DNA of 42,284 nucleotides from Candidatus Gottesmanbacteria bacterium (GTDB taxonomy: Bacteria > Patescibacteriota > Microgenomatia > UBA10105), in NCBI GenBank assembly GCA_023245415.1, contig JAHFKJ010000012.1, positions 1 to 42,284 on the forward strand, in the 5' to 3' direction. Below are positions 24,215-33,800 of this stretch, in pieces (the stretch's first letter is position 1; each line of letters begins with the position of its first letter). The notes under the pieces are model-generated. The model was not told the origin of the DNA and did not search any database. It worked only from the letters and a program-made list of their open reading frames with translations. The translations under genes and the position numbers were made by a program.

Positions 24215-25042
24215 TCAAGGCTGTTTTATAAATTTTGTGATCTCGGAAATAATACGAGTGGAACATTTGGAATCTCCAAAGTAAAAATTACCAAAGACTG
24301 CTGAGTGAGATAAGGGGGTGGTAATCTTTCGGCCATATTCAAGTCCTATAGCAGACTTAAGTGCAACAGCCCCGTCATTCATACCATATCTTCTGTTTAC
24401 CAACCAATTAAAAACTTTGCCTACCGGACTTTGAGGCTTCGTTCCACCTATAAGAAGGTAATTAATTGACCGGCTCTGATGATACTTTTGGTTAAACTCT
24501 TGATAAAAATTACGATCAGTCAATTCCCAAAAAGCCTGGTGGGTATCACGTCTTCCAAACAATTTGAGAAAGTTTACAAAAAAGTCTGCGCCCAATCCGA
24601 GATTTGGCGTACCCACTAGAATTAGTTTATCAATAAAGTCCGTTCTAAAACGGCTACAATCGATACTATATAGTTCAGATTCCAAATAAGCTCTAACCAC
24701 TAACCCTCCCAAACAATATGCAACTACACAAAGCTGCATGTCTTGATGCTGTGAATGAATGGAAATAATTTGTTCCCGTATGGAGTTAGAACAGGATTCA
24801 ATAGTAGGACAACTGAGCGTGCCACAGGGATAGCTTGAAAAAAACACCTCGACATGATTTCTGGATAAGAAACCTGGCAAACTTTCAAAATCATTCAGAA
24901 TCGCTTGTGGCACAAAATGAGTTCCATATTTGTATTCAAAACTTTTGTCCGCCACTCCCAAACGCTGATCTCTTCTCAAAATACTTGCCGATTTCAAACC
25001 ATGAACTAAAATAGCTCCATAAGACTTTTTTTTCATATACAC
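24215..25042 (-). CDS. Alpha/beta-hydrolase (lipase-like) with Cys at the nucleophile position
   Basis: This 275-aa protein has the lipase/PGAP1-like alpha/beta-hydrolase layout: the HG oxyanion motif in AILVHGLKSAS, then the nucleophile elbow and LVVRAYLE. The elbow reads AYCLGG where family members have GHSxGG, so Cys110 (codon TGT) replaces Ser. Later, Asp in YGMNDGAVALKS and His in PLSHSAVF could complete the triad. No signal peptide or membrane segment is seen, so it should be cytoplasmic. It overlaps the GDPD stop by 10 nt, indicating coupled translation. It may deacylate lipids or act as a thiol-type esterase; the substrate is unknown. Confidence 0.75.
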   Translation of the reverse strand: MYMKKKSYGAILVHGLKSASILRRDQRLGVADKSFEYKYGTHFVPQAILNDFESLPGFLSRNHVEVFFSSYPCGTLSCPTIESCSNSIREQIISIHSQHQDMQLCVVAYCLGGLVVRAYLESELYSIDCSRFRTDFIDKLILVGTPNLGLGADFFVNFLKLFGRRDTHQAFWELTDRNFYQEFNQKYHQSRSINYLLIGGTKPQSPVGKVFNWLVNRRYGMNDGAVALKSAIGLEYGRKITTPLSHSAVFGNFYFGDSKCSTRIISEITKFIKQP

Positions 25043-25866
25043 ACATCTTTAATGATATGTGGATAGTCAGACTTAATAATTGACACGCCACGTTTCATAA
25101 ATATCTTCATTAGATTAATGATCTCAATATCATTGAAATTTGTATTTGGTAAGCGAATAAAAACAGCACATGCCATCCTATCAGCCTCGTTTATCGTTTG
25201 GATACAAGAATCATCTATAACTCGATGATAAAGACTTATAATCTGTGCATTTGAATTATTCATCATGTTTGTTACCGTCCTTTGAATCCGTAATCTCATA
25301 AGCATTATGACAATTTCTACAAATGGCTTCGTCCATGATTGTTGAGCTAAATCTTTCCCTCGATCTCTCGGATACCCAAACATACGCACTTGATTTGCAT
25401 CTACGGCTTCGATTTCTTTATCAATATTAGGATATATCGTTGAAAAAATAGTTTGTTCATATAACCCTTTGTGACTACTTAACTCAACTATTCTGCTACA
25501 AATTCCTGGGGATTTCAGTTCTATATCGAGCAAACACGGCCCATTCCACATATCAAGTACATTTTCAAGCTCTGGCGCTGTTTCTTTTGATAATGTTTTT
25601 CTTATTTCCTTTAAAGTTAAATCTTTTACCCATAGATTCCCTACTTCTGTCGTTACCGATAAATTATGTCTGAGTATAAGTTTTTTATCCTTGGTTTCCT
25701 GTACATCGAACTCAACACCATCAATATAAGACTGAGACAAGGCCGAAAGTATGGCTTGTATGCTATTATCAGAATAACTACTACTAAATCCCCGATGAGC
25801 AATATTAACTACTTGACCTAATTGTTTACGTCTCTCAACAAGACGATTAAAGTTTTTTATATTCAT
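25033..25866 (-). CDS. Glycerophosphodiester phosphodiesterase (GDPD family)
   Basis: GDPDs split glycerophosphodiesters into glycerol 3-phosphate and an alcohol. The motifs are in order: HRG in VVNIAHRGFSSSYSDNS, the metal-binding GVEFDVQ, the general-acid His in LILRHN, the third acidic cluster in CLLDIELKS, and the C-terminal SIIKSDYPHII. The length, near 278 aa, is normal for soluble UgpQ-type enzymes, and no signal peptide is seen. The track start is GTG at 25875; ATG at 25866 (MNIKNFNRL) is as likely. It sits between acpS and the lipase-like hydrolase, suggesting phospholipid turnover or salvage. Confidence 0.9.
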   Translation of the reverse strand: MNIKNFNRLVERRKQLGQVVNIAHRGFSSSYSDNSIQAILSALSQSYIDGVEFDVQETKDKKLILRHNLSVTTEVGNLWVKDLTLKEIRKTLSKETAPELENVLDMWNGPCLLDIELKSPGICSRIVELSSHKGLYEQTIFSTIYPNIDKEIEAVDANQVRMFGYPRDRGKDLAQQSWTKPFVEIVIMLMRLRIQRTVTNMMNNSNAQIISLYHRVIDDSCIQTINEADRMACAVFIRLPNTNFNDIEIINLMKIFMKRGVSIIKSDYPHIIKDVCI

Positions 25867-25934
25867 AATGTGCACGCAGCAGGTATTTCTGTAAATATAA
25901 AAAAGATACTACATCTGAGACAATGGAAAAAGTA

Positions 25935-26276
25935 TTAAATATTTTCATGTTCATATATGACTACAGCTGCAGCAACAGACGCAATATGCGTGATAGATAT
26001 ATCTATATTTTTCATGATTATTCCCAGTCTATTTCGAACTACCGGTTTACCTGAATCAAGTGTATCTATGAAAACATCCAGCCATTGACCGGGTTTAATT
26101 ACCCCTGCTTTAACAAGCGCCTCTTTAGCAGCGTATTTTCCCCCAATACTTTGAACATTCAACTTCTTTATCTCTTCTTTGTGAAAAACTTTATCCAGAA
26201 ATGTAGGGGTATCTTCTAGAATTTTCGAGAAACGATCTAACTCAACTAAATCAATTCCTACATTCATTTTAAACAT
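25935..26276 (-). CDS. acpS: Holo-[acyl-carrier-protein] synthase
   Basis: AcpS transfers 4'-phosphopantetheine from CoA to a serine of acyl carrier protein. Motifs: VGIDLVELDRF (metal-binding Asp), KVFHKEEI, GGKYAAKEALVKAG (catalytic Glu) and the C-terminal ISITH. It is 113 aa, typical of the bacterial group I enzyme. ATGs at 26276 and 26267 are both possible. Many CPR bacteria lack fatty acid synthesis, so an AcpS beside GDPD and a lipase-like hydrolase is noteworthy; its carrier protein is not in this window. Confidence 0.9.
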   Translation of the reverse strand: MFKMNVGIDLVELDRFSKILEDTPTFLDKVFHKEEIKKLNVQSIGGKYAAKEALVKAGVIKPGQWLDVFIDTLDSGKPVVRNRLGIIMKNIDISITHIASVAAAVVIYEHENI

Positions 26277-26366
26277 AATTGCTATTGCCTACTTTATCAT
26301 GTATGAAATACAAAACACAGATCTTTTATCAGAGGCGTCGATTAGCATATGATATGATGAGGTTTC

Positions 26367-28178
26367 ATGAAAGATAATCGTTTTACTTATATTGACAAAC
26401 TCAATCCCGATCAAATCGCCGCAGTCCTCCACAGTGAAGGTCCAGCATTAATCTTAGCTGGAGCCGGTTCAGGAAAAACGCGGGTATTGACATATAAAGT
26501 CGTTCATCTCATTCAATCTCAACATATTGCTCCAGCACAAATTCTCATGGTGACATTTACCAATAAAGCTGCCAAAGAAATGAAGGAACGCATCCGAACA
26601 CTTTTGGTAGATACGGATCCGTTGCATGAAGCTAAATCCGAACTGCCTTTCGCCGGCACTTTTCATGCGTTGTGTGTACGGCTCCTACACCGTTTTGGAA
26701 GCCTTATCGGAATTTCTGATAATTTTGTGATTTACGACACCACGGATCAAAAAGAGGTAATTAAAGAAGTCATGGATGCTCTAGACATCTCGCAGAAACA
26801 GTATCACCCCGGAAGCATCTTAAGCAGTATTTCTCAAGCCAAAAATGAACTCTTGACGCCCCAGGAATATCTTAATTTTGCCCGCGGCCATTTCCAGCAG
26901 ATAGCCGGAAAAGTCTATATCCAATACCAGAAACTCTTAATGAAAAATCAAGCGCTCGATTTTGACGATTTACTCATGCAAACAGTTAAATTACTCCAAA
27001 ATCAAAAACAAGTTCTTGATACGCTCCACTCTCAATATCAATATATTTTAGTTGATGAGTATCAGGATACTAACACCGCCCAATATACGCTGACGAAACT
27101 ATTGGCAAAAAGATGGAAAAACATTTGTGTCGTCGGAGATGCCAGCCAATCAATTTACAGCTGGCGGGGAGCCAACTTTACTAATATTTTAGAGTTTAAA
27201 AAAGATTACCTTGGAGTAAAAGAATTTCACCTGGAACAAAACTATCGCTCTACCCAAACTATTCTTGATAGTGCCAATGCCGTCATCGCCCGAAATCGTA
27301 CCCACCCGATTCTTAAGTTATGGACAAAAAACACCAAAGGCACCCCCGTCAAACTTTATTCAGCTGATAATGAACGGGATGAAGCGGTTTTTATTATTTC
27401 ACAAATCTACGCCAAAAAAATTGATTATTCTGACGCGGCAATTCTGTATAGAACCAACGCCCAATCTCGTGTTATAGAAGAAGCACTTCTGCATGAAGGT
27501 ATTGCTTATACCTTAATTGGCGGTGTTCGGTTCTATGAGCGTAAAGAAATTAAAGACCTCATGGCATATTTGCGCATGATCGTAAATAGTGAGGATAGCA
27601 TAGCCAGGAAACGCGTTGAAAAAATTGGGAAAACCAAAGCTAAAATTTTTTATGAATATCTGCCAAAAATTTCTTCTTTATTGACAACACTCGAATTTTT
27701 GGAAAAAGTATTAGCAGTGACAAGTTACGAACATCTCTACGATCCTAAAAATGAAGAAGAATTGGCACGATTGGAAAATATCAAAGAGTTAAAAAGTGTG
27801 GCTACCAGTTTTCCACGTTTGTCCGATTTTTTAGAAAATGCTGCTCTCGTTGAAGCTGAATATAAGCCGATTGAGCCCTTCTCCAATAAGGAAAATCGGG
27901 TGACACTTATGACATTGCATGCTGCAAAAGGCCTGGAATTTCCGGCGGTATTTATGATTGGTATGGAAGAAGGGCTGTTTCCCCACAGTCGGAGTCTTAT
28001 GGATCCTCAAGAACTCGAAGAAGAACGTCGCCTGTGTTATGTAGGCATGACCCGAGCTAAGGAATATTTATTTCTGACCCACGCCCGTAGACGTCTTTAT
28101 TTCGGGACGCAATCATACAATGTCGTTTCCCGATTTATCGCTGATATACCCCAACATCTGATTGAATATAAAAATTAG
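26367..28178 (+). CDS. UvrD/PcrA-type superfamily 1 DNA helicase
   Basis: This is a 3'-5' SF1A helicase of repair and replication. The motifs are: Q-motif LNPDQIAAVLH; Walker A GAGSGKT (residues 32-38); Ia MVTFTNKAAKEMKERI; II VDEYQDTN; III VVGDASQSIYSWRGA; IV LEQNYRST; V TLHAAKGLEFPAVFM; VI ERRLCYVGMTRAKEYL. At 603 aa it is about 100 residues shorter than PcrA/UvrD: part of domain 2B is reduced and the C-terminal RNAP/UvrB-binding tail is missing. GAGG lies 5 nt upstream of the ATG as a probable Shine-Dalgarno. Whether it is the UvrD, PcrA or Rep equivalent cannot be decided. Confidence 0.95.
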   Translation: MKDNRFTYIDKLNPDQIAAVLHSEGPALILAGAGSGKTRVLTYKVVHLIQSQHIAPAQILMVTFTNKAAKEMKERIRTLLVDTDPLHEAKSELPFAGTFHALCVRLLHRFGSLIGISDNFVIYDTTDQKEVIKEVMDALDISQKQYHPGSILSSISQAKNELLTPQEYLNFARGHFQQIAGKVYIQYQKLLMKNQALDFDDLLMQTVKLLQNQKQVLDTLHSQYQYILVDEYQDTNTAQYTLTKLLAKRWKNICVVGDASQSIYSWRGANFTNILEFKKDYLGVKEFHLEQNYRSTQTILDSANAVIARNRTHPILKLWTKNTKGTPVKLYSADNERDEAVFIISQIYAKKIDYSDAAILYRTNAQSRVIEEALLHEGIAYTLIGGVRFYERKEIKDLMAYLRMIVNSEDSIARKRVEKIGKTKAKIFYEYLPKISSLLTTLEFLEKVLAVTSYEHLYDPKNEEELARLENIKELKSVATSFPRLSDFLENAALVEAEYKPIEPFSNKENRVTLMTLHAAKGLEFPAVFMIGMEEGLFPHSRSLMDPQELEEERRLCYVGMTRAKEYLFLTHARRRLYFGTQSYNVVSRFIADIPQHLIEYKN

Positions 28179-28180
28179 TT

Positions 28181-28414
28181 TTAACGGTAGGGAGTAGCTA
28201 TAGGCGCTTGAGTTGAGGTGGCATTGACTCCAGAGGGATTTGAAGCGGTTCGGGGCAACAGAGTTAAAATAAGCGTGCCTACGACAGCCAAAACTGCAAA
28301 TAACATTTCAATAAACAGAGCTGCCCGCACCCAAAAACTTTTAGGATATTTAAACGATAAAATATCGGGAACAAGGCGCTCATCAACCGGCAGCCACGGA
28401 TATTTTCTGTTCAT
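28181..28414 (-). CDS. Small membrane protein, unknown
   Basis: A 77-aa protein with one hydrophobic stretch (ALFIEMLFAVLAVVGTLILTLL), a Pro/Tyr-rich N-terminus (RKYPWLPVDERLVPDIL) and a short Ser/Thr/Pro-rich tail. It ends 2 nt from the helicase stop on the opposite strand. ATG start; the frame looks real, but an overlapping 76-aa plus-strand ORF cannot be formally excluded. No family recognised. Confidence 0.55.
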   Translation of the reverse strand: MNRKYPWLPVDERLVPDILSFKYPKSFWVRAALFIEMLFAVLAVVGTLILTLLPRTASNPSGVNATSTQAPIATPYR

Positions 28415-28469
28415 AAATTCAATCGCTTTATGTTATTATTTACTTTAACATACTTTAGCAAATTTAAAA

Positions 28470-28883
28470 ATGACAAAACTCCCATCTTTTAATAAATACG
28501 ATAATAGCAGCTTCAAAGACATCAATAAATTATTAGACGCTGCTAAATATTTAGTGACATTTGATACAAGCTTAACGAATCTTCAAAAGGCAATAGATAC
28601 TGTCAGTCAAAAAGTTAATCAGCATATTAAAGATTTAGAAACAGCACATCAAGATATACCATTTGACCAGTCGTTGAGTAAATTCAAAGATGAAGCTGAA
28701 AAAGAACTTAAAGAATTATATATAGTTAAAGCTCTAGATGATTTAAAAAAACTGCACTCAGTACGACTAATGTTTATGCTTATCGGGGATTGGAAACTCT
28801 TGACTCAAGAGTCACAAACCGCTACGATTAAATCAGAAATTGATAGACAATTTAAAGAGTTGGGAATTCAGTTACCAAAATAG
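28470..28883 (+). CDS. Helical protein of unknown function
   Basis: A 137-aa Lys/Asp-rich protein, predicted largely alpha-helical, with heptad-like patterns (KAIDTVSQKVNQHIKDLETA, then EAEKELKELYIVKALDDLKK). No membrane segment, signal or known motif is visible. It ends 2 nt before a small membrane protein and probably shares a transcript with it, so the two may form a complex. Confidence 0.6.
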   Translation: MTKLPSFNKYDNSSFKDINKLLDAAKYLVTFDTSLTNLQKAIDTVSQKVNQHIKDLETAHQDIPFDQSLSKFKDEAEKELKELYIVKALDDLKKLHSVRLMFMLIGDWKLLTQESQTATIKSEIDRQFKELGIQLPK

Positions 28884-28885
28884 AT

Positions 28886-29167
28886 ATGTTTCAGATCATA
28901 ACTTTATTATTAGGATTAGTTGCAGTTATCGCGTTCGTATGGTTTATCGCTGGAAGCATTCCAGGAATTATTTTACTCGTTATGATGTTAAAGACAAAAG
29001 ACAAACAGAAGAAAAAACAATATTTCAAATGGGTAAAAATCTGTCTTGGTGGTTTAGTGTTACTGATTTTAGTAGGTATAATCTATGCAATTTTTATTAC
29101 TGTTAGCTCCATGTTAGGATACTCTCCCAAACTTCCCTCTAACTTACCCATTTTGCCCTCACAATAA
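28886..29167 (+). CDS. Small two-helix membrane protein, unknown
   Basis: A 93-aa protein with two hydrophobic helices (LLLGLVAVIAFVWFIAGSIP and GGLVLLILVGIIYAIFITVS). They are joined by a Lys-rich cytoplasmic-like loop (KTKDKQKKKQYFKW), with a short Pro-rich C-terminus. It is 2 nt after the helical protein and precedes the FemAB-like gene. Confidence 0.6.
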   Translation: MFQIITLLLGLVAVIAFVWFIAGSIPGIILLVMMLKTKDKQKKKQYFKWVKICLGGLVLLILVGIIYAIFITVSSMLGYSPKLPSNLPILPSQ

Positions 29168-29197
29168 TACTTTCACTTTTTGATCTATAATAGATGC

Positions 29198-30253
29198 ATG
29201 ATACGTATCTTGAGTGACAGTGATAAACAAGACTATACAAAATTTGCCGTTCACCCTCTCCAATCGTGGGAATGGGGGGAATTTCGCCGTGGTACGGGGA
29301 TTAAAGTCATCAGAATTGGCCTGTACGATAATAATAAGTTAACTTCTGCCCTCCAGCTCACCATTCATAAACTTCCCTTTTTACCTTTTTCGGTTGGCTA
29401 TTTCCCCAAAGGAGCGTTGCCTGACACACAACTGCTCGAAGCACTGACCCAAGTTGGACGGGAAAATAAGTGTATATTTATAAAACTTGAACCAAATGTG
29501 ACTACAGAAGATATTAAGATTAAAAAATATTCTTCTTCTCAATATTTCAATAGCTTAATATCTCAATATCCTGCCCTTCATTTTTCACCAAAACCCCTTT
29601 TTACCAAGTTTACCTTTTATATTGATTTGAACCAATCCGAAGAAGAACTACTTAAAAAAATGACGGGTAAAACCCGCTACAATATCCGCGTTGCCCAAAA
29701 ACATGGCGTCACAATTCAAGAAGAAAACACTGATGAAGCATTTGCGGCTTATTTAAAGCTAACTCAAGAAACAACCAAACGCCAGGGATTTTATGCCCAC
29801 AATGAAATGTACCATCGCGCCATGTGGCAGATTCTTAACCAACAACCCACAACTAACAACCTTACACCTATCGCCCGCCTGTTAACTGCTCGGTATCAAA
29901 ACAAAATTCTGGTGACCTGGATCGTATTTTTATTTAAAGATATCCTCTATTATCCTTACGGAGCATCTTCAAGTGAGTTTAAACAAACTATGGCTTCAAA
30001 TTTAATAATGTGGGAAGCAATACGCTGGGGAAAAAATCACGGCGCCAATATTTTTGACCTTTGGGGTACGCCGGGATCTGAACCAACGCCGACTGATCCT
30101 TACTACGGTTTTCATAAATTTAAGCTCGGCTATGGACCAAAATTAGTGGAGTTTGTGGGTACATATGACCTAGTGATTTATCCTGTTTATTATTGGTTAT
30201 TCAATCTTGCAAATCGAGTTCGCTGGGGAATTTTGCGATTAATCAGTCATTAA
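29198..30253 (+). CDS. FemAB-family (FemX-like) peptidoglycan bridge aminoacyltransferase
   Basis: Fem transferases use aminoacyl-tRNA to add amino acids to the lipid II side chain. The twin-GNAT signature is present: an N-terminal domain with WEWGEFRRGTG and LPFSVGYFPKGALP, then KTRYNIRVAQKHGV. The C-terminal domain contains YPYGASSSEF and MWEAIRWGKNHGANIFDLWG. It is 351 aa, standard. The track's TTG at 29180 is replaced by ATG at 29198, which lies 6 nt after a perfect TATAAT (29186-29191), pointing to a leaderless transcript. A 7-bp repeat patch encodes QQPTTNN in a loop. It complements MurJ and LCP in wall building. Confidence 0.9.
   Translation: MIRILSDSDKQDYTKFAVHPLQSWEWGEFRRGTGIKVIRIGLYDNNKLTSALQLTIHKLPFLPFSVGYFPKGALPDTQLLEALTQVGRENKCIFIKLEPNVTTEDIKIKKYSSSQYFNSLISQYPALHFSPKPLFTKFTFYIDLNQSEEELLKKMTGKTRYNIRVAQKHGVTIQEENTDEAFAAYLKLTQETTKRQGFYAHNEMYHRAMWQILNQQPTTNNLTPIARLLTARYQNKILVTWIVFLFKDILYYPYGASSSEFKQTMASNLIMWEAIRWGKNHGANIFDLWGTPGSEPTPTDPYYGFHKFKLGYGPKLVEFVGTYDLVIYPVYYWLFNLANRVRWGILRLISH
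29837..29864 (+). repeat. Degenerate 7-bp tandem repeat inside the FemAB-like gene
   Basis: The sequence divides into AACCAAC, AACCCAC, AACTAAC, AACCTTA. It encodes an Asn/Gln/Thr-rich loop (NQQPTTNNL) interrupting the otherwise conserved domain. Same 7-bp period as at 9092 and 32741. Confidence 0.6.
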
Positions 30254-30898
30254 CTACATTAAGCTCACTGAAAAATTCCATAATGTATGAGCAAGTGTAG
30301 ACGCGTAGACACTACGCGTCCGATCATAAATAAACCCGTTTGCAAAACCTAATACAAATACCAAAAATAAATAGCTTATAAGTTGAATACCCTGATAATG
30401 CAGTTTAAATAGACTTACACTCAAGTGTCCCAAACTAAAAAGCAGAGCACAATAAGAGTTAGCCAACCACCCCCGTTGAATACTTTTTTGCAACTGCCCC
30501 AAAATAAAACCCCGGTATAATACTTCTTCAGAAAAAGCTGTAGCAATTGAAACTCCCAGTACCAAAAGTAAAGAATTTGGTTGCAATAAATCGAATCGAA
30601 ATTGCTGATGTCGAATAAGCGATACGATCAGGTTTTCCAAAACTAAGAACCCGCCAAATCCGCCCCCCCACACCACAATTAGTTTTTTATCCTTTGCTTC
30701 TAAGCCTAATGTACGTGTGTTTAGGCTATTGCGAAAGTATTGATATATTATAACCGGCAGAATAAACAGGAGCGGTTTAATCACTAATTCATCCAACCAC
30801 TCCGGTTGAATTAAAAAATACCGATACATTGACCAGGCTATATTTATACCCAACCAGAAGAGCAGTAATTGCGAAATACTTAGTTGCTTAGATTTCAC
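30254..30898 (-). CDS. CPBP-family intramembrane metalloprotease
   Basis: CPBP (Abi/CAAX-like) proteases are polytopic glutamyl-type membrane enzymes. The motifs are: EEVLYRGF (EExxxR) in FSEEVLYRGFILGQL, the His in LLFSLGHLSV, and the second His in YASTLAHTLWNF. Several hydrophobic helices surround them. The track start at 30988 lies in helicase sequence in another frame; GTG at 30898, just before VKSKQLSISQLLLFWLG, fits better and gives ~214 aa with an 11-nt overlap. It is probably translated with the upstream helicase-nuclease. Substrates unknown; relatives process peptides or provide bacteriocin immunity. Confidence 0.85.
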   Translation of the reverse strand: MKSKQLSISQLLLFWLGINIAWSMYRYFLIQPEWLDELVIKPLLFILPVIIYQYFRNSLNTRTLGLEAKDKKLIVVWGGGFGGFLVLENLIVSLIRHQQFRFDLLQPNSLLLVLGVSIATAFSEEVLYRGFILGQLQKSIQRGWLANSYCALLFSLGHLSVSLFKLHYQGIQLISYLFLVFVLGFANGFIYDRTRSVYASTLAHTLWNFSVSLM

Positions 30899-33800
30899 GT
30901 TGTTCACAAAACATTTGATATTCACATGATACACAAAGCCGGCTTCCGCTGCAGTTAAAGTGCGACCGCTCGATTTCAGAGGCAGCACTTAGTATTGATT
31001 CCCGTGCCTGATGAAGTTGCGCTTGAGATTTTTTCAGTGTAATTTTTTCCAAAGTTTCAAAATAATACAAACTTAAGTGAATTTGATTAACCGTTTTTTG
31101 AAAGGGCGGATAGGGAATAAGTGTTGCGGCAAGAGCATATATCGAAAGCTGTAAATTAGCGTCCAATTCACGTCTGGTGGGCATACGTCCCGTCTTATAA
31201 TCGATTATTTCAATATTTCCATTTCCTAAATCGTCTACCCGATCGATTTTTCCGCCGATTTTTAACATTCTACCATTACCTGTTATAGGTACTGAAAAAG
31301 ATTGTTCCAGCTGTAGAATTTGAGTTTGTGGACTAAATTCCTTTTTAATATAATCGTGCAGATACTTCTCTGCGCGAAGCTGCATTTGCCGTTCGTATTC
31401 TTTGTTCTGATAGCCTTCGCGAATCCAATTCTGATGTAAAAAACGAATCGCGTCTTGTTCTGTTACCGATTTTTTTTGTTGAACTAATTCATATACATTT
31501 TTAAGTGTAGCATGCATCGTTGAACCAAAGGCTAAAGCAGGGGAGGGGGGCGTAGCAATATTTAGAATGTACCTTAATTTATAATGAAGTGGACAAGTTC
31601 GAAACATTTCAATCTGCGAATATGACAAATAAGTAACAGCTATATGAGGATGGGTTCCCTCGGTGGGAGATACCTCGGGATTTCGCTGAGAGTCAACTTT
31701 TTTCCAATCCAGTAAAGACAACTGACTATCAACAAGATGAGGTGTAATCGCCTGCACTTTTTCACCCAAAGCCTCATAAACAAATGGGGAAACTTTTTTC
31801 TCACGTTTACCCTCTCCATAAAAGCGTGCGCTCGTCATAATAAGCAGATCTTTGGCCCGGGTCATTCCGACATAAAACAACCGGCGCTCCTCCTCTTCAT
31901 GATAGTCACCTTGGGGCAATTCTTCTTTTATAAGATCAACCGGAATAGGAATTTGTTCACTTCTTTGTGTTGAAGGAAAACGCAAACTCACTAAATTAAC
32001 TAAAAATACGATTCCGAACTCCAGTCCTTTAGCACTGTGTACGGTTAAAATGTTTACGGCATCGTTATCAGTCCAATCAGTATCTGAGGCTAAAGGCGAC
32101 TCTCCCAGCTCCATAGCAATCGAAATCCAATCTAATACTTTTGCCACTGTCGCGTCTTCATGTCCGGCTTCATATGTTTTCAATTTATTAAAAAACTTCG
32201 TGATATTAAGAGCCTTTTTTTCATCAATGGGAAACTGGTATTTAAGAATTTTCGGCAGCATACCGCTGTCTTCAAGAAAATAAAAAAGTAATTGACCAGC
32301 GCTTTCTCTGCGCACAAGTTTTAAATGGCACTCAATCATTCCAATAATTTGTGAAAGGATAGTTTTTGTATCGTTGCCTACAGCGGGTACTTTAATATTA
32401 ACGGTGGGACGCGTGCCTATGATGTGCTCACTCGCTTCATACAAAGTCAATCCGTATCGCTTAGACATATTCGTCATCAAAGTTAAATCCTTAGCTGATA
32501 GAGCAAAATACTCCATCATGAGTAGTTTTAAAAAAGCAACATTGTCTTCGAAATTATTAAGCACTTGTAAGTAAGCTATGAGTTCTTTTATTTCCGGTTG
32601 TTTGAATAAATGACCGGGACCTAAAAATTGGTAGGGTACACCAAGACGTTCAAAACTGCGGATAAAACTTTCGGCGTGAGAATTTGCTCGTACCAAAACC
32701 GCAAAATCCTTCCAAGAATATAAATTTTCACCCTGCTCATTTTTGACTTTTGACTTTTGACTTTTGATTTCCCGTACTACTGCCTCAGCTTCATTTTCTT
32801 GCCTGTCTAACTGCAAAAAAACCGGCTTCACTCCGCTATCTGTTCGCATACTGTGTAATTTTTTATTAACTTTTTCCTTCACTTCCAATCGATCCGGATT
32901 ATTATGTTGGATTAAAGCGTAGGAAACATCCAATATGCTTTGGGTCGATCGGTAGTTTTCAGTTAGGACGATAACTTTGGCTTTGGGAAAATGCTTTCTA
33001 AATGCGACTATATTCGAAATAGCTGCTCCGCGAAATTTATAAACTGATTGATCATCATCCCCTACTACCGTTAAATTTTGTCTCTTTCCCGCTAGTAATT
33101 TCACAAGTTCATTTTGAGCTATATTTGTATCCTGAAATTCATCGACCAAAATAAATTTAAACAGGTCCTGGTATTTATTTAGAATATTTTCGCGCGTTCG
33201 AAAGAGGAGAAGGGTGTTACTGATCAAATCGGAAAAATCCATATAACCCTCTTTGATTTTCAAAATTTCATAAAACTCGTAAAGTCTTGCCATTTCGGTA
33301 TATTTTTTTAGATCTAAAAATTCTGATGCAGAATTTTTATCCTGAGACAAGGAAGGCACCATCTGGTTCTTCCCGAAGTCGATGGATTTTCCGGTTTGTT
33401 CTTTCACCCAATTCGTATATTGCGCGGGTGTAACATCTTCATCTTTTAGTCTCGAAAAGTGGTTTAACATGCCGCTTATAAATTTGTTGGGATTACCCAA
33501 GGGGCGAAAATATTCCAAGTCTAGGGTAAAAACACGCTGGCGAAACATCATAGTTGACTCAGCTTCAGAAATTAATTTGAATCCGGGATTTAATCCAATT
33601 TGGATCGCCTCAGCTTTGAGTATTCGATCGCAAAATGCATGAAAAGTAGAAATCCACATACTCGTAAATCCATAGGGCATAATCTCATCGACTCGAGATT
33701 CCATTTCTCGAGCAGCTTTTTCCGTAAACGTGAGCGCAAGAATTTCTTCAGGTCTGGCTAAGTTTTTGGCAACAATATGTTTAATTCTTTCGGTAACTAC

